64,000 bases of DNA from contig JADJWG010000001.1 in NCBI GenBank assembly GCA_016716475.1, positions 682,001-746,000 on the forward strand, read 5' to 3'. Each line of letters begins with the position of its first letter. The stretch's first letter is position 1. The DNA is from Phycisphaerales bacterium. Lineage in GTDB: Bacteria > Planctomycetota > Phycisphaerae > UBA1845 > Fen-1342. The notes beneath the pieces are model-generated. The model worked only from the letters and a program-made list of their open reading frames with translations, was not told the DNA's origin and did no database searches. Made by a program: the position numbers and the translations under genes. Positions 27,501-35,249 of the stretch are shown here, in pieces.

Positions 27501-30500
27501 CGGTTCCAGCACCGCCGCGATCGCCGCCGCATCCCCCCATTGGCATACGTACAACTGCGCATCGGCCACATTGCCCGCAATGTCCAGCACGTCGATCTGC
27601 CGCCGCACCGCCTCCTCGTCCTTCGCCTGGGCGGAGAAGATCACCGTGTTGTTCCGCGGATCACCGGAGATCGTGACCGGGCCGAGAGCCGCCGGCGACA
27701 TGCCGCGACCACGACCGGCCGCCGAAGCGGCCCCGCTGAAGACCTCCTGCAACAGCGGCAGGATGTCCAACACCTTCGCGTTGGCCAGCGGGTGGTGGTA
27801 GATGCCCATCACTTCGCGACCTTCGAGCGCCTCCAGTTCCGTAATGACGCGTTCAATCAGGGACATCACCTCCGGCGGCGCAGACACAAGCAGCGAGTTC
27901 GTCGTCGAATTCGGAACAATCTCCACCCGCTCCACCTTCGCACCGCCCTCCACTCCGGCCACCGACACCATCTGCTGCTGCAACATCTCCACCAGCTGCT
28001 GCTGCGGATTGCGGGCCGCCGCGCCCGGTGCGGCCGTGCGCCGCTGCCGCACCTTCGAGATGCCCAGCACGTCGCTGATGCCCGCGGCCGCTTCGTCGGC
28101 CACCAGGTTGCGCAACTGGAAGACGCGGATCTGCACCTCGCCCGGCGGGATGTCGAGTTCACGCAGCAACTGCCGGATCTCCGGCAACAGCGACGCTTCG
28201 CACTTGATGATCAGGTAGTTGTGGCTCGGATCGGTGGCGATCCGCATCGGCGTGGCCGTCGCGCGCCCACCCTGCTGCGGCGCCTGGGGGCCGCCGAACA
28301 TGCGCTGCATCTGCTCCATCAGGTTCTGCTGATCGTCACGCTGCCCTTCACGACCCGGCTGCTGTTGTGGCCGCTGCTGCTGGGGCTGCTGCGGAACGGC
28401 CATGCGCGTCTGCCGCACGTCAAACATCATGGTGAGGATTTCCGCCGCGGCGTTCACATCACCAAAGCGGAAGCGGAAGATGCGGATGACTTCGCCCGTC
28501 GCCAGGTCCTCGGTGATCGTGTTGATCGCATCGACCACGTCCTCGACGTTCTCGCGCGGCCCCGTAATGATCAACGAGCCATCCGGCTGCTCCACCACCC
28601 GCACCGGCTCGCGCTCCACCGCCTTCGTCGTTGTACTTCCTGTGGCCGGCGGCTCCGCGGCGGCGGGGCGCGCCGTCCGGGGCGCTACCGGGACCCCGTC
28701 GTCCTCCTCGGCGTACGCCGCGAGCCGCACCACCCCCTCCGACACCGTGCGCCGCAGCACAGGCACGTCCGTTGCGCGCGCCCCAACCAGGCGGCTTTCC
28801 ACCCGCGCCGCGGGTGCTTCAAGCTCCCTAACCAGTTCGGTCGCCAAACTCCCGGAAAGGGCCAGGGCCACCCGCGGCGCCGTGCGCGCGGCACTGCCGC
28901 CGCGATCGGCCGCCGGCCGTTCCCGCTCGCGTTCCTGCGGAGCCGGGGAGGGCGCGGGTGCCGTTCGTGCAGGCGGCGCCGACTCGCGGCGCGCCGGCGG
29001 CGCCGGCGGCGCTTCGCGGTTCTGGCCCTGTCCCTCGCGCTCGCGATACCCCGGTGGATACTCGCCTTCCGGCCAGATGTCCTCGACGATCGTGTCGATC
29101 TGCCGCGGGACATCCAACCGCTGGAACTCCACGGTTTCACCCCGCAGCCGCAGGTACTCGATCAGTTCGGCCGCCTCGCGGTTCGGCCGCAGCGTGACGA
29201 TCTTCCGCTCCTGCCGCGTGCGACTCTCGAACTCCCGGATGACCGCCTCGATCCGCTCGAACTCCTCCGGCCGGCATTTCACGATGATGTACTCGCCGTA
29301 CCAGTCGGACTCGATGCTCGGGCCGCCCGCCGACTCCGGCGGGAACATCTGCCGTGCGTCCCAGGCGATGTCGCTCGCCCGGCCGCGCTTGATGTCGACA
29401 AACTGCACGATGCGGCCACCGGGCAGCGCGAGCGGGTCTTCGCCCTCGCCGTAGGGGCTGACGTCGACCAGCTCGATGAGGGCCTGCACCTCGCGCATGA
29501 GTCGGCGCGTCGCGTTCACAAACACGCGGTTGTCGTAGTCGCTGACGCTCACGGTCACGCGATCGACGGTGCCACGCCCCGTCAGCGGGTACACCTCTTC
29601 GATCACCGTTCGGATTCGATCCGGAGAGACGTACTTCGGCGCGAACGCGCGCAGCTCCGGCGCGTTCGACATGGTGCCCTCGAGCTGGGCGACGAGCTGC
29701 TCCGCCTCGGCCACATCCTTCGGCAAGCCGCGGATGATCAGCGCACCGCTGGCCTGCACTGGCGCGACTCGCAGCGTGGCCGCCTGCCCGGTTTGGCCCA
29801 GCCCCTGGGTCAGGGCCTGCGCCAGGGCGTTGGCGTCGCTCGTGACGAGCGAGACAATGTGCGTCACTTCACCACCGCTACCTTCAACATCCACCATTGC
29901 GATCAGCTGCGCCGCCATTTCCTGGTAATCTTCCGGTGCATACACGAACAGCCGGTTTACGCCCCCGGGGTGGAAGAAGACACCGGTCTGCACCGTCGAT
30001 TGCCGGGCCCCCTCGCGCTCGACCACCTTGGCCTTCAACATCTGGTCGACGTTCTGCGCGATCTGCTCGGCGCGCATGTTCACGAGGTCGTACGCCCGCA
30101 CGTCGGACCGCCGCGGCCCCTTGCCCTCCAGCTCGTTGATCAGCGACTCGACAAAGGGCATCGTCGCGGCCGGCGCCAGCACCACCAGCGTGTTCGTCAT
30201 CGGCTCGGCGAACGCGCCCGGCTTGAGGTCGCCTTTGCGCATGTTCGCGCCGGCATCCCGCAGGAAGCCCGCCACCGCGATTTGCACCTGCACGGCGCTG
30301 AGCGTCTTGAGCGTGAAGGTGCGCACCTGCACACCCTCGGGGCTCGGCCGGTCGAGCTCGTCGATCAGCTCCATGATCTGGTCGAACTGCTTCTTCGGCG
30401 CCGAAATCACCAGCGCGCCGTTCGAGACCGACGCCTGCGCCATGGACTGCTCGCCCTGCCCGGGGCGCCGCGGTCCACTGCGGCCGTACATCTGGTTGAT

Positions 30501-33500
30501 GGTGGCAGCGATTTCGTCGGGGGCGGCGTGTCGCAGGTCCACGACGCGCGGCTCACTGCCTTGTGCCAGGCCGATCGCGTCCAACTGTGCGATCATTTCC
30601 GCGATCTTCGGCAGTTCCTCCTCCGGGGCCTGTACGACGAGCGCCTGCCCGCCGATGACGTTGAACGACATGTCGGCGAGGCGGTTCGCCTGGCCACGCT
30701 TGGGCGCAAACGTCGCGTTCAGAATCGGCAGGACTTCCCACGGGTTGGCATTGCGCAACTCGTAGATGACCGGCTCGCTCACGCGCACCACGGCCTGCGA
30801 GTCGAGCTCGCGCGACCAGCGCTCAATTTCCTCGAAGTCGCTGCGGTCACCATTCACGATCAGGGAATTGGTCATCGGCTCGGCCGCGATGCTCAGGTCG
30901 CGCTTCTGCCGGATGCGCTCGCGCAGCAGGTTCTGAAGAATACCCGCCACCGCGGTCGCGTCGGCGTTCTCCAGCGCAATCAGCTTCATACGGTCGGGGG
31001 TCGTCCCGACCTGGTCGAGTTGCGCGACCAGTTCCTCCGCCATCGGGATCACGAAAGCCGGCGCCGTGACCACCATCTGGTTCTGCCGGGTGTCGGGCTG
31101 GATCTGGATGCGCTCCACGACCTGGCGGCCGCGCATGCCCGCCACGCGCACGCTCAGGATGGCCCGCACCTGGTCGGCGACATAGGTCACCTCGGCGTTC
31201 TTCACGGCGATGAACTTCTGCTCGAGCCGCTGGTCCTGCGTCTCGATTTCGAACTTCGTCACCAGCTCATTGATCCGTTCATACATGTCCTTGGGCGCAT
31301 TGATGATGAGGATTTCCGTGGATTCATCGTGCTGAAACGAAGGCACGAGCCGGTCCGGCCGCGGCGGATCCGCGCGGAAGGTCTGCGTCAGACTGTTGGC
31401 GAGCGCCCGCAGGTCGAGCCCCGACAGCTTCCGTGCTTCGGTCTGCATGATCGAGATCGGCGGCCCGCCCGGTTCGACGTCGAAGTTGTCGAGCAGCGTC
31501 ATGCCGTAGCGCACCGCGACCTCCGGACCGTTAATCACGACCCGGTTGGTGCGGGCGTCGGCCGTCACCTTGATGAGCTGGGCCGCACCCCGCCCGAGCT
31601 GCGTCTGCATGTAGTTGATGAGCTGTTCGCGCAGCCACTCCGAGGCATCGGTCGCCTGGGCATACTGCATTTGCCGGAACTCGACCAACGGAGCGACCCC
31701 GCGGGACGCCTCGGCGGATTCCTCGATCAACCGCTCCGCCTCCGACAGCGCATCACGCGTGCAGGTCAGCAGGATGGTCTCGCTGCTCGGGTCGGCGTCG
31801 AAGATTGCGCTCATGTTCCGCTTCTCGCGGAACGCCGTCTGCAGGCGCCGCGCGATCGCCGTCACGTCCGCGCCCGGCAGCTTGATCGTCTTGATGACGA
31901 TTTCGTTCCCCTGGGGATCATCCAATTCCGCGATGAATGCTTCGATCTGCGCGAGCTTCTCCCGCGGCGCCTCGACAATCACGCGCGCATTGGCTGCCAC
32001 CGCCCGCACCTGACCGCCCATGCCGGGCCGGCCCGAGCGCCCGCCGCCGGCGCCGAACAGCGCCTGCACCGCGTTCGCCACTTCACGGGCATCCGCAAAC
32101 TTCAGATCAAAGAACCGCTGCTCCGGCGACGACCGACCAACCTCCTCGTCGATCCGCTGCGCCAGGTCCATGATCTTCTCGAGGTCAGCGGCCTCGGCCT
32201 GCACGATCAGCGCGTTGGTCACCGGCTCCGCCTGGATGATCGGGCCGCGACCGGGCGCGCCCCGCGCCCCGCGCTGGGCAAAGTGCTGCGCCACCTGCTG
32301 CGCCACCTGTTGCGCATCCGCGTGTGCGAGCGGCAGAATCTCGATCCGGTCGGCCGCATCGTCCACGTCCAGCACCTCGAGCAGCGCCGCGATTTCCTGC
32401 TGCGCCGGCTCGACCGCCTGCACCATGATCCGGGTGCCCTCCGCCTGGATCGCCACCGCCGAGCGCCCCAACACCGGGTGGTCAAAGAAGCGGTAGAAGT
32501 TGGTCAGCGTCTGGGCGATCGTGCTCGCGTTGCCCCGCAGCACCTCGTAGGTCTCCAACCGCGGCGCGCTGCTCATCGCCCGCTCATCCCACATCGTGAT
32601 GGTCTGCTCGATCTTCTCCCAGTCGACCGGCGTGCACAGCACGATCAAGACGCCCGCCTCGTCCAGCGGGATGACCTGGAAGTTTTCGCTGCCCCCGCCG
32701 GAGGCCTGCATCGGCATCGGCCGCCCCGGGAACCGCGGACCGCGCGGGGCCGCCACGCTCCCCCGCGCCCCGCTCGCCAGCAGCGCCTGCACCATCTGGG
32801 CTACCTGGCTCGGCCGCAGCCGCTCGAGCGTGACGACATAGCGCTCCAGCTCGGGTGACGCCACGTCCAACTGCACGATCAGCGCCTCGATCTGCTCCAT
32901 CTGGTCCGGCTCAGCCACCACGTGCAGCACGCTCCGGGACCAGTCGGGGACGATCGAGGGGCGCCCGCGCGACACCGACTGCGTCATGCCGGCCACGATT
33001 TCCGTCAGCAGCGGCGCCAGCTCGGTGACGTTGGCCTGTTCGACCACGAACGTGCGGAAATTGTCGGTCTTCGCCTTGTCCAGGTCGCCGACCAGCTTTG
33101 CGACGCGTTCCTGTCCTTCATCATTGGCGTACACGATCAGCAGATTGCGGCGCGCATCCGCCACCATGCGGATCGTCTTCCGGGCTCGTTCGTAGATGCC
33201 CTCGGCCAGGATGTCCTCCGGCGACGGCCCCAGGTTCGGCTGCACCACCACGGGCTGGCCGGGCTGCACCGGCTGCCCCTGCTGCGCCGCCCGCGCACGG
33301 GCCTGCGCCGCCTGCTGCGCCTGAATGCGCCGCATCGCCTCCAACTGCCGCTGGGCCTGCCAGTTCGGTTGCGCGCCCTGGCCCTGTTCCTGCTGGAAGA
33401 TCTGGTTCAGCAGCGTCGCGATCTCGGTCGCGTCAGCGTACTTGACTTCATGCACTTGCGTCCGGAACTCGCCGATGTCCGCCGGTTTGTCCAGTTCGCG

Positions 33501-34886
33501 GATCAGGTTCTCGATCTCGAGCAGCTTCGCCGGCGTCGCCTTCACAATGATCGAATTCGTGCGTTCATCCGAAACCATCAGCACATCTTCGGTCTCATCC
33601 GTCGCCGCCTGCGGCATCGGGCGCCGCGTGCGCGGATCAATCGCCATGCGCACCGTCGCCCGCGGTCGCAGTTGCAGGAACGCCCGCACGCGCTGCTCGA
33701 TGTCGACGGCATTGGTCTTGATGTCAAAGAAGCGCAGTTGCCGGGGATCCCGTTCCGACAGGTCAATCAGATCCTTCAGGTAGAGGAACTTCCGCACGTC
33801 GCGCGCAATGGACGTGATGCGAATCTGGTTGCTCTCTGCCAACGCGTCGATGCGCGCATTGTCTGACAGTGCGGACTGGAACATGTCGACGTACTGTCCC
33901 GCCGAACGATCCTCAACCTGGTAAAACACCGTCACGTAGTCCATGTCGCGCGGATTGGCCCGGTGGAAGGCCGCGACCGAGGGGAACACCATGTCGAGCG
34001 GCACGTGCATGTGCATCTCGTTCACGGGCAGTACGCGGATGTGATACTGCTCCTCGACGAAGCGATACCCCTGCATCTGCATCAGCAGGTTGAGCTCGTC
34101 GACCGCTTCGTCCTTGGTGAAACTCCGGGGGCTGACGTAGGTCAGCTCGCCCCCGATAATCAGGTTGCCCGCATCCAGCAGCGGCTTGCCGATCTTCTCC
34201 GCGAACAGCCGCACCACCTCTTCCCACGGCATGCGATCGAACACGAACCACGTATCGCGCCCGTCCGCCGGCGCCTCTTCGACCGCACCGGCGCCACCCA
34301 CGGTACCCATCGCATCTGTGCCACCGGGCGCCGTCGCCGCGACCGGCTCCACCGGCGTCGCGATCACCGTACCAGGCGCCAGCCCGCTCGCCCCGATACT
34401 CGGATCATTGGCCAGCCCCAGCGGCGGCCCGACGAAGTCCGCCGGCACATCGCTCACCGCCGTCTGCTGTTCCTGCAACCGCGCGGCGGCCACCCGGGCC
34501 CGCTCCTCCAGTTCCGCCAGATTCTGCGCTTCGGTCTGCGCTGGGGTGCCCTCGGCCTCCTGCTCGGCGGCCGCTTCCGGGTCGCTGCCCGGTGCTGGCT
34601 GGGTCGTCGGAGGGGGCTGCGCCTCGCGCGCTGCCGCCGCCGCCGCCACACGCGCGGCCTGTTCCTTCGCTTCCTGCTCGCGCTTGAATTGCGCTTCCAT
34701 TTCGAGAAGCTGACGCCAGGCCTCCGCCTCCTGCGTCGTCGGTGGCGTCGGCTCCGCCGGCGGCGGGTTGCCATTACCACCCGGCTGCTGGGCCGTCGCC
34801 ACAGTGCCCGCCAGGACGACCGCAGTCGCCACCACCATCGCGGCACCACGTCCCCACCACCGGCGCTGCGTGCTTCGCGTCATCAT
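21561..34886 (-). CDS. gspD: Giant secretin (GspD-like) with about 42 N-type modules
   Basis: About 4,441 residues from ATG 34886 (GAGAGG nine bases upstream); the frame opens to 35009 but the preferred start yields a clean signal peptide ending ATA. Order: signal peptide (1-33); Ala/Gln/Glu-rich coiled-coil-like and linker region (about 40-205); N0-like domain (about 211-290, WFVFDRMPWEEVV then FVEEQYHIRVL); about 42 diverged N1-type modules (about 310-4088) with the recurring pattern A.....LL...., aD.rTNSLiV.a, li..LD; a Pro/Arg/Ala-rich break near 1940-2090; secretin barrel domain (about 4089-4328) with VPYPTG, VTPQINPDG and VLGGLI; a Pro-rich tail. Secretins form the outer-membrane channel of type II systems. 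A usual GspD has three N1-type modules in about 650 residues. The preceding gsp genes and following lipoprotein support the role. Confidence 0.93.
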   Translation of the reverse strand: MMTRSTQRRWWGRGAAMVVATAVVLAGTVATAQQPGGNGNPPPAEPTPPTTQEAEAWRQLLEMEAQFKREQEAKEQAARVAAAAAAREAQPPPTTQPAPGSDPEAAAEQEAEGTPAQTEAQNLAELEERARVAAARLQEQQTAVSDVPADFVGPPLGLANDPSIGASGLAPGTVIATPVEPVAATAPGGTDAMGTVGGAGAVEEAPADGRDTWFVFDRMPWEEVVRLFAEKIGKPLLDAGNLIIGGELTYVSPRSFTKDEAVDELNLLMQMQGYRFVEEQYHIRVLPVNEMHMHVPLDMVFPSVAAFHRANPRDMDYVTVFYQVEDRSAGQYVDMFQSALSDNARIDALAESNQIRITSIARDVRKFLYLKDLIDLSERDPRQLRFFDIKTNAVDIEQRVRAFLQLRPRATVRMAIDPRTRRPMPQAATDETEDVLMVSDERTNSIIVKATPAKLLEIENLIRELDKPADIGEFRTQVHEVKYADATEIATLLNQIFQQEQGQGAQPNWQAQRQLEAMRRIQAQQAAQARARAAQQGQPVQPGQPVVVQPNLGPSPEDILAEGIYERARKTIRMVADARRNLLIVYANDEGQERVAKLVGDLDKAKTDNFRTFVVEQANVTELAPLLTEIVAGMTQSVSRGRPSIVPDWSRSVLHVVAEPDQMEQIEALIVQLDVASPELERYVVTLERLRPSQVAQMVQALLASGARGSVAAPRGPRFPGRPMPMQASGGGSENFQVIPLDEAGVLIVLCTPVDWEKIEQTITMWDERAMSSAPRLETYEVLRGNASTIAQTLTNFYRFFDHPVLGRSAVAIQAEGTRIMVQAVEPAQQEIAALLEVLDVDDAADRIEILPLAHADAQQVAQQVAQHFAQRGARGAPGRGPIIQAEPVTNALIVQAEAADLEKIMDLAQRIDEEVGRSSPEQRFFDLKFADAREVANAVQALFGAGGGRSGRPGMGGQVRAVAANARVIVEAPREKLAQIEAFIAELDDPQGNEIVIKTIKLPGADVTAIARRLQTAFREKRNMSAIFDADPSSETILLTCTRDALSEAERLIEESAEASRGVAPLVEFRQMQYAQATDASEWLREQLINYMQTQLGRGAAQLIKVTADARTNRVVINGPEVAVRYGMTLLDNFDVEPGGPPISIMQTEARKLSGLDLRALANSLTQTFRADPPRPDRLVPSFQHDESTEILIINAPKDMYERINELVTKFEIETQDQRLEQKFIAVKNAEVTYVADQVRAILSVRVAGMRGRQVVERIQIQPDTRQNQMVVTAPAFVIPMAEELVAQLDQVGTTPDRMKLIALENADATAVAGILQNLLRERIRQKRDLSIAAEPMTNSLIVNGDRSDFEEIERWSRELDSQAVVRVSEPVIYELRNANPWEVLPILNATFAPKRGQANRLADMSFNVIGGQALVVQAPEEELPKIAEMIAQLDAIGLAQGSEPRVVDLRHAAPDEIAATINQMYGRSGPRRPGQGEQSMAQASVSNGALVISAPKKQFDQIMELIDELDRPSPEGVQVRTFTLKTLSAVQVQIAVAGFLRDAGANMRKGDLKPGAFAEPMTNTLVVLAPAATMPFVESLINELEGKGPRRSDVRAYDLVNMRAEQIAQNVDQMLKAKVVEREGARQSTVQTGVFFHPGGVNRLFVYAPEDYQEMAAQLIAMVDVEGSGGEVTHIVSLVTSDANALAQALTQGLGQTGQAATLRVAPVQASGALIIRGLPKDVAEAEQLVAQLEGTMSNAPELRAFAPKYVSPDRIRTVIEEVYPLTGRGTVDRVTVSVSDYDNRVFVNATRRLMREVQALIELVDVSPYGEGEDPLALPGGRIVQFVDIKRGRASDIAWDARQMFPPESAGGPSIESDWYGEYIIVKCRPEEFERIEAVIREFESRTRQERKIVTLRPNREAAELIEYLRLRGETVEFQRLDVPRQIDTIVEDIWPEGEYPPGYREREGQGQNREAPPAPPARRESAPPARTAPAPSPAPQERERERPAADRGGSAARTAPRVALALSGSLATELVRELEAPAARVESRLVGARATDVPVLRRTVSEGVVRLAAYAEEDDGVPVAPRTARPAAAEPPATGSTTTKAVEREPVRVVEQPDGSLIITGPRENVEDVVDAINTITEDLATGEVIRIFRFRFGDVNAAAEILTMMFDVRQTRMAVPQQPQQQRPQQQPGREGQRDDQQNLMEQMQRMFGGPQAPQQGGRATATPMRIATDPSHNYLIIKCEASLLPEIRQLLRELDIPPGEVQIRVFQLRNLVADEAAAGISDVLGISKVRQRRTAAPGAAARNPQQQLVEMLQQQMVSVAGVEGGAKVERVEIVPNSTTNSLLVSAPPEVMSLIERVITELEALEGREVMGIYHHPLANAKVLDILPLLQEVFSGAASAAGRGRGMSPAALGPVTISGDPRNNTVIFSAQAKDEEAVRRQIDVLDIAGNVADAQLYVCQWGDAAAIAAVLEPLYAARAGRGAPGVGEVRILAEPATNTLLVYAPLDKLDEIFTKVEALDKLQQQAIRELDIVHANPEEVAAKLSTFFGDAAGAGAARPRGRGAATAGGRILIYGDKAAKKLLVRAPDEIYAQIVELLPTLDSPSQDLKLERYQLRYADATSVVESVKSAMQEYLQLARLTGQETDFDAFTVMPDPRTNSVSVVGSDRTFAFVGTVIQAIDVPTPADQKPRFETFVLDEADAQVVAEAINALAAGGSTGSGGRGVARGAGGRDLQVTAVADPVTNAVLVFGRQEDVDFVAQTVIERYEGSIGGRIQIASIPVTNVPPTQIVGFIWQFVEVRAAATGTGRTGRPAGANMDAAGPKIVPNDAEGVLIVQGTRRQIEDVRKLVAEFDSTQFQLEPVRVIQVPRSQDALVLGPEVERIITQAEQAQFASTGRPPRAITIGTDAFTNSLIVSCDPSLYPVVEGIVRQLGDIGTYTQTTTILELDRLSADEAQRIINELQAQRRGSTTPARPGGIRTGTGTTPRPGAIRPTGNFQRGTGGGGGGRGDGRPVRGSRLPTIVPGVETPGWMETYIAALPITPLFTGVLFTEEVAAGDDQVATQPTGRVRLPAGGGQDPAVLDQVITGLSGVSGALKSDVSATAIDSKRLVITGDAEDIEFIKQILAMMEATRSPAIIEVFVLREAKAVALGPVIEQAVQAMTSIRTESPGPQDRFSINIEARSNSLIVAASEELMDMIAELIERLDVPRDEGLGTDFRAVTLQHTRASQAVALLRPRIEELNRLRQVPADAQASISAFDISNSVFIIGTPKDVHDIERMIQMIDIEVDAADDAPSFVQADVILVPVENAQATRIATVLTDMINEQQEAARAALTAAQPGRDFVRTLRLRLPDGRELPALDLQRPIRIIAEEGTNSLLIFSTPKNNEALIEIVRVFDTLPVGADTDVKVFVLKHAGAERVAQLVRDIFADKAPLRRPSEGTGTGLEAGKLPPLPEGVAGGLPYPLSVQHDARSNAVVIVGRSDAVLLAGGLIAELDRPAGDLGVQAHLVGLRHTQAAQLKEKLDTLLADRLRAFGADANTARDSAIIQADERSNQLIVIAADDTFAMVEKLVLELDQAAPYSVVDLRYRRLTYADAGKLQAMIEEVFNAKREAERSTNNRSTDTLTIIADARSNALLLTGTRDYLEEAGKLIDDLDQEFDGGLVFQAIRLRFAAAGHISALLRDMVSNVLTQQESRLKGTPIHITADPVTDTLLIAAAREDMALITRWVEIMDEPSRIGQQLAVIPLGRARAERVSQMATELFAARSGDATTGQIDLNVRHDEATNSVIAFGPPALLGEIEKFVREIDSVEAVDGNQVRFFKLLQANAEDAGELLNRILELRGGTVGGGTGAGGTTQTEADKRVMLVFQQQSDARSIETLRAMRRDIQVIADVRTNSLIVTAPVESMGLMEALVRQVDVPPEDAKLRVMRLINSDAEQMVTMLQELFQRRTTGTTAGATDTERVLVLGEATGGRQEVAFTVDKRTNSLIAAGTPGYLDLVEELVEELDRREIDEREAEIYSPRNLQATVLAESISQWSQEERQRLEARGQDISAGVLDAIEVGAIANEDANRVILTFNPRMRSKIMKVVDALDQVQPQVMIQVLILEVSMDNTLELGVEFAFQDLQWAKAGPQDTTTFDYVLGTDLGAAGSGLGGFSFTITGADFNFLFRTLQSEGNLQVLSRPQIVALNNQQALIAVEDDVPYPTGSSTTSTGQLVTTVGRERVGIRLEVTPQINPDGFVQMEIRQEVSDFTDSTVAVGPGLTAPVFLRREAESRVVVRDGETVVLGGLITQRQQNNEQKIPLVGDFPLLGMLFRTQTDQQKRTELLVVLTPRVIRTPEDYRRVSAQERDRLAVIPGEVLTSDLMEGLRVDPEKLDEIMARQRNGEAGTFAPMATPPPLEADREEYGPLRPALRPATPTREPEPGSYDVPVSLLNGARPVVVPPAASASK
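22623..33959 (-). repeat. Array of about 42 secretin N1-type protein modules
   Basis: Reading the translation by eye gives about 42 successive units of about 75-110 residues, mean about 90. Each begins with a beta strand such as VRVFVLKHA, has a helix with DA..VA..L, a variable loop rich in G, R, Q and P, the motif aDxRTNSLIV or a decayed form, and ends li..LD. Units differ strongly in sequence, so this is an old expansion and not a recent tandem duplication. The loop of one unit holds QPQQQRPQQQPG; another contains the long Pro/Arg-rich break. Confidence 0.85.
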
Positions 34887-35249
34887 CACGAAATACCTCT
34901 CGAAACGCTGGTCGACCCGTACCGGCCCGACCCGGGACCTCGATCTGACCCTTGGGCGCCCCGCACCACCGCCCCGTGGGGCCGTGCTGCCGGGTCGCTC
35001 CGCCGGCATTGCGCTCCGCGCAGAACAAAGCGGCCCCCGGGCCGCCGGAGCGTCCGCTATTTATACCCGCGAACCCCCTCCGGGTGACAGCCATTTCGCC
35101 CAGTTCACCCCTCGGACTTCAGCAGCAAACCGGCCACCGGCGAGAGGTTACGTCCGTAACTTGGAGTTCTCCGCCGGCGCGCGGGCCGCCTCGCACCCCA
35201 CCACCCGCAGGAGCCCGGGCGTGTACCCTGCCCCACGACACCGGCCCCA
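34887..35249. other. Gap upstream of the giant secretin gene
   Basis: These 363 bases are by far the largest gap in the secretion cluster, so the secretin and the two genes after it may have their own promoter here. A small inverted repeat GTTACGTCCGTAAC lies at 35147-35160. No gene or terminator was recognised. Confidence 0.35.

Noticed and set aside
22398..32858. A plus-strand open frame of 3,486 codons opposite the secretin gene
   Set aside because: It is the antisense of a GC-rich gene whose third-position bias removes stops in the reverse frame. The translation is rich in His/Arg/Leu/Asp without domain patterns, no start with a good ribosome site is visible, and the minus strand clearly codes for a secretin.
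21561..34886. Giant secretin as an assembly chimera of several secretin genes
   Set aside because: Only one signal peptide, one N0 and one barrel domain are present; modules differ and the frame stays open for 13 kb, which an artefactual join would not give. Long reads would settle it.
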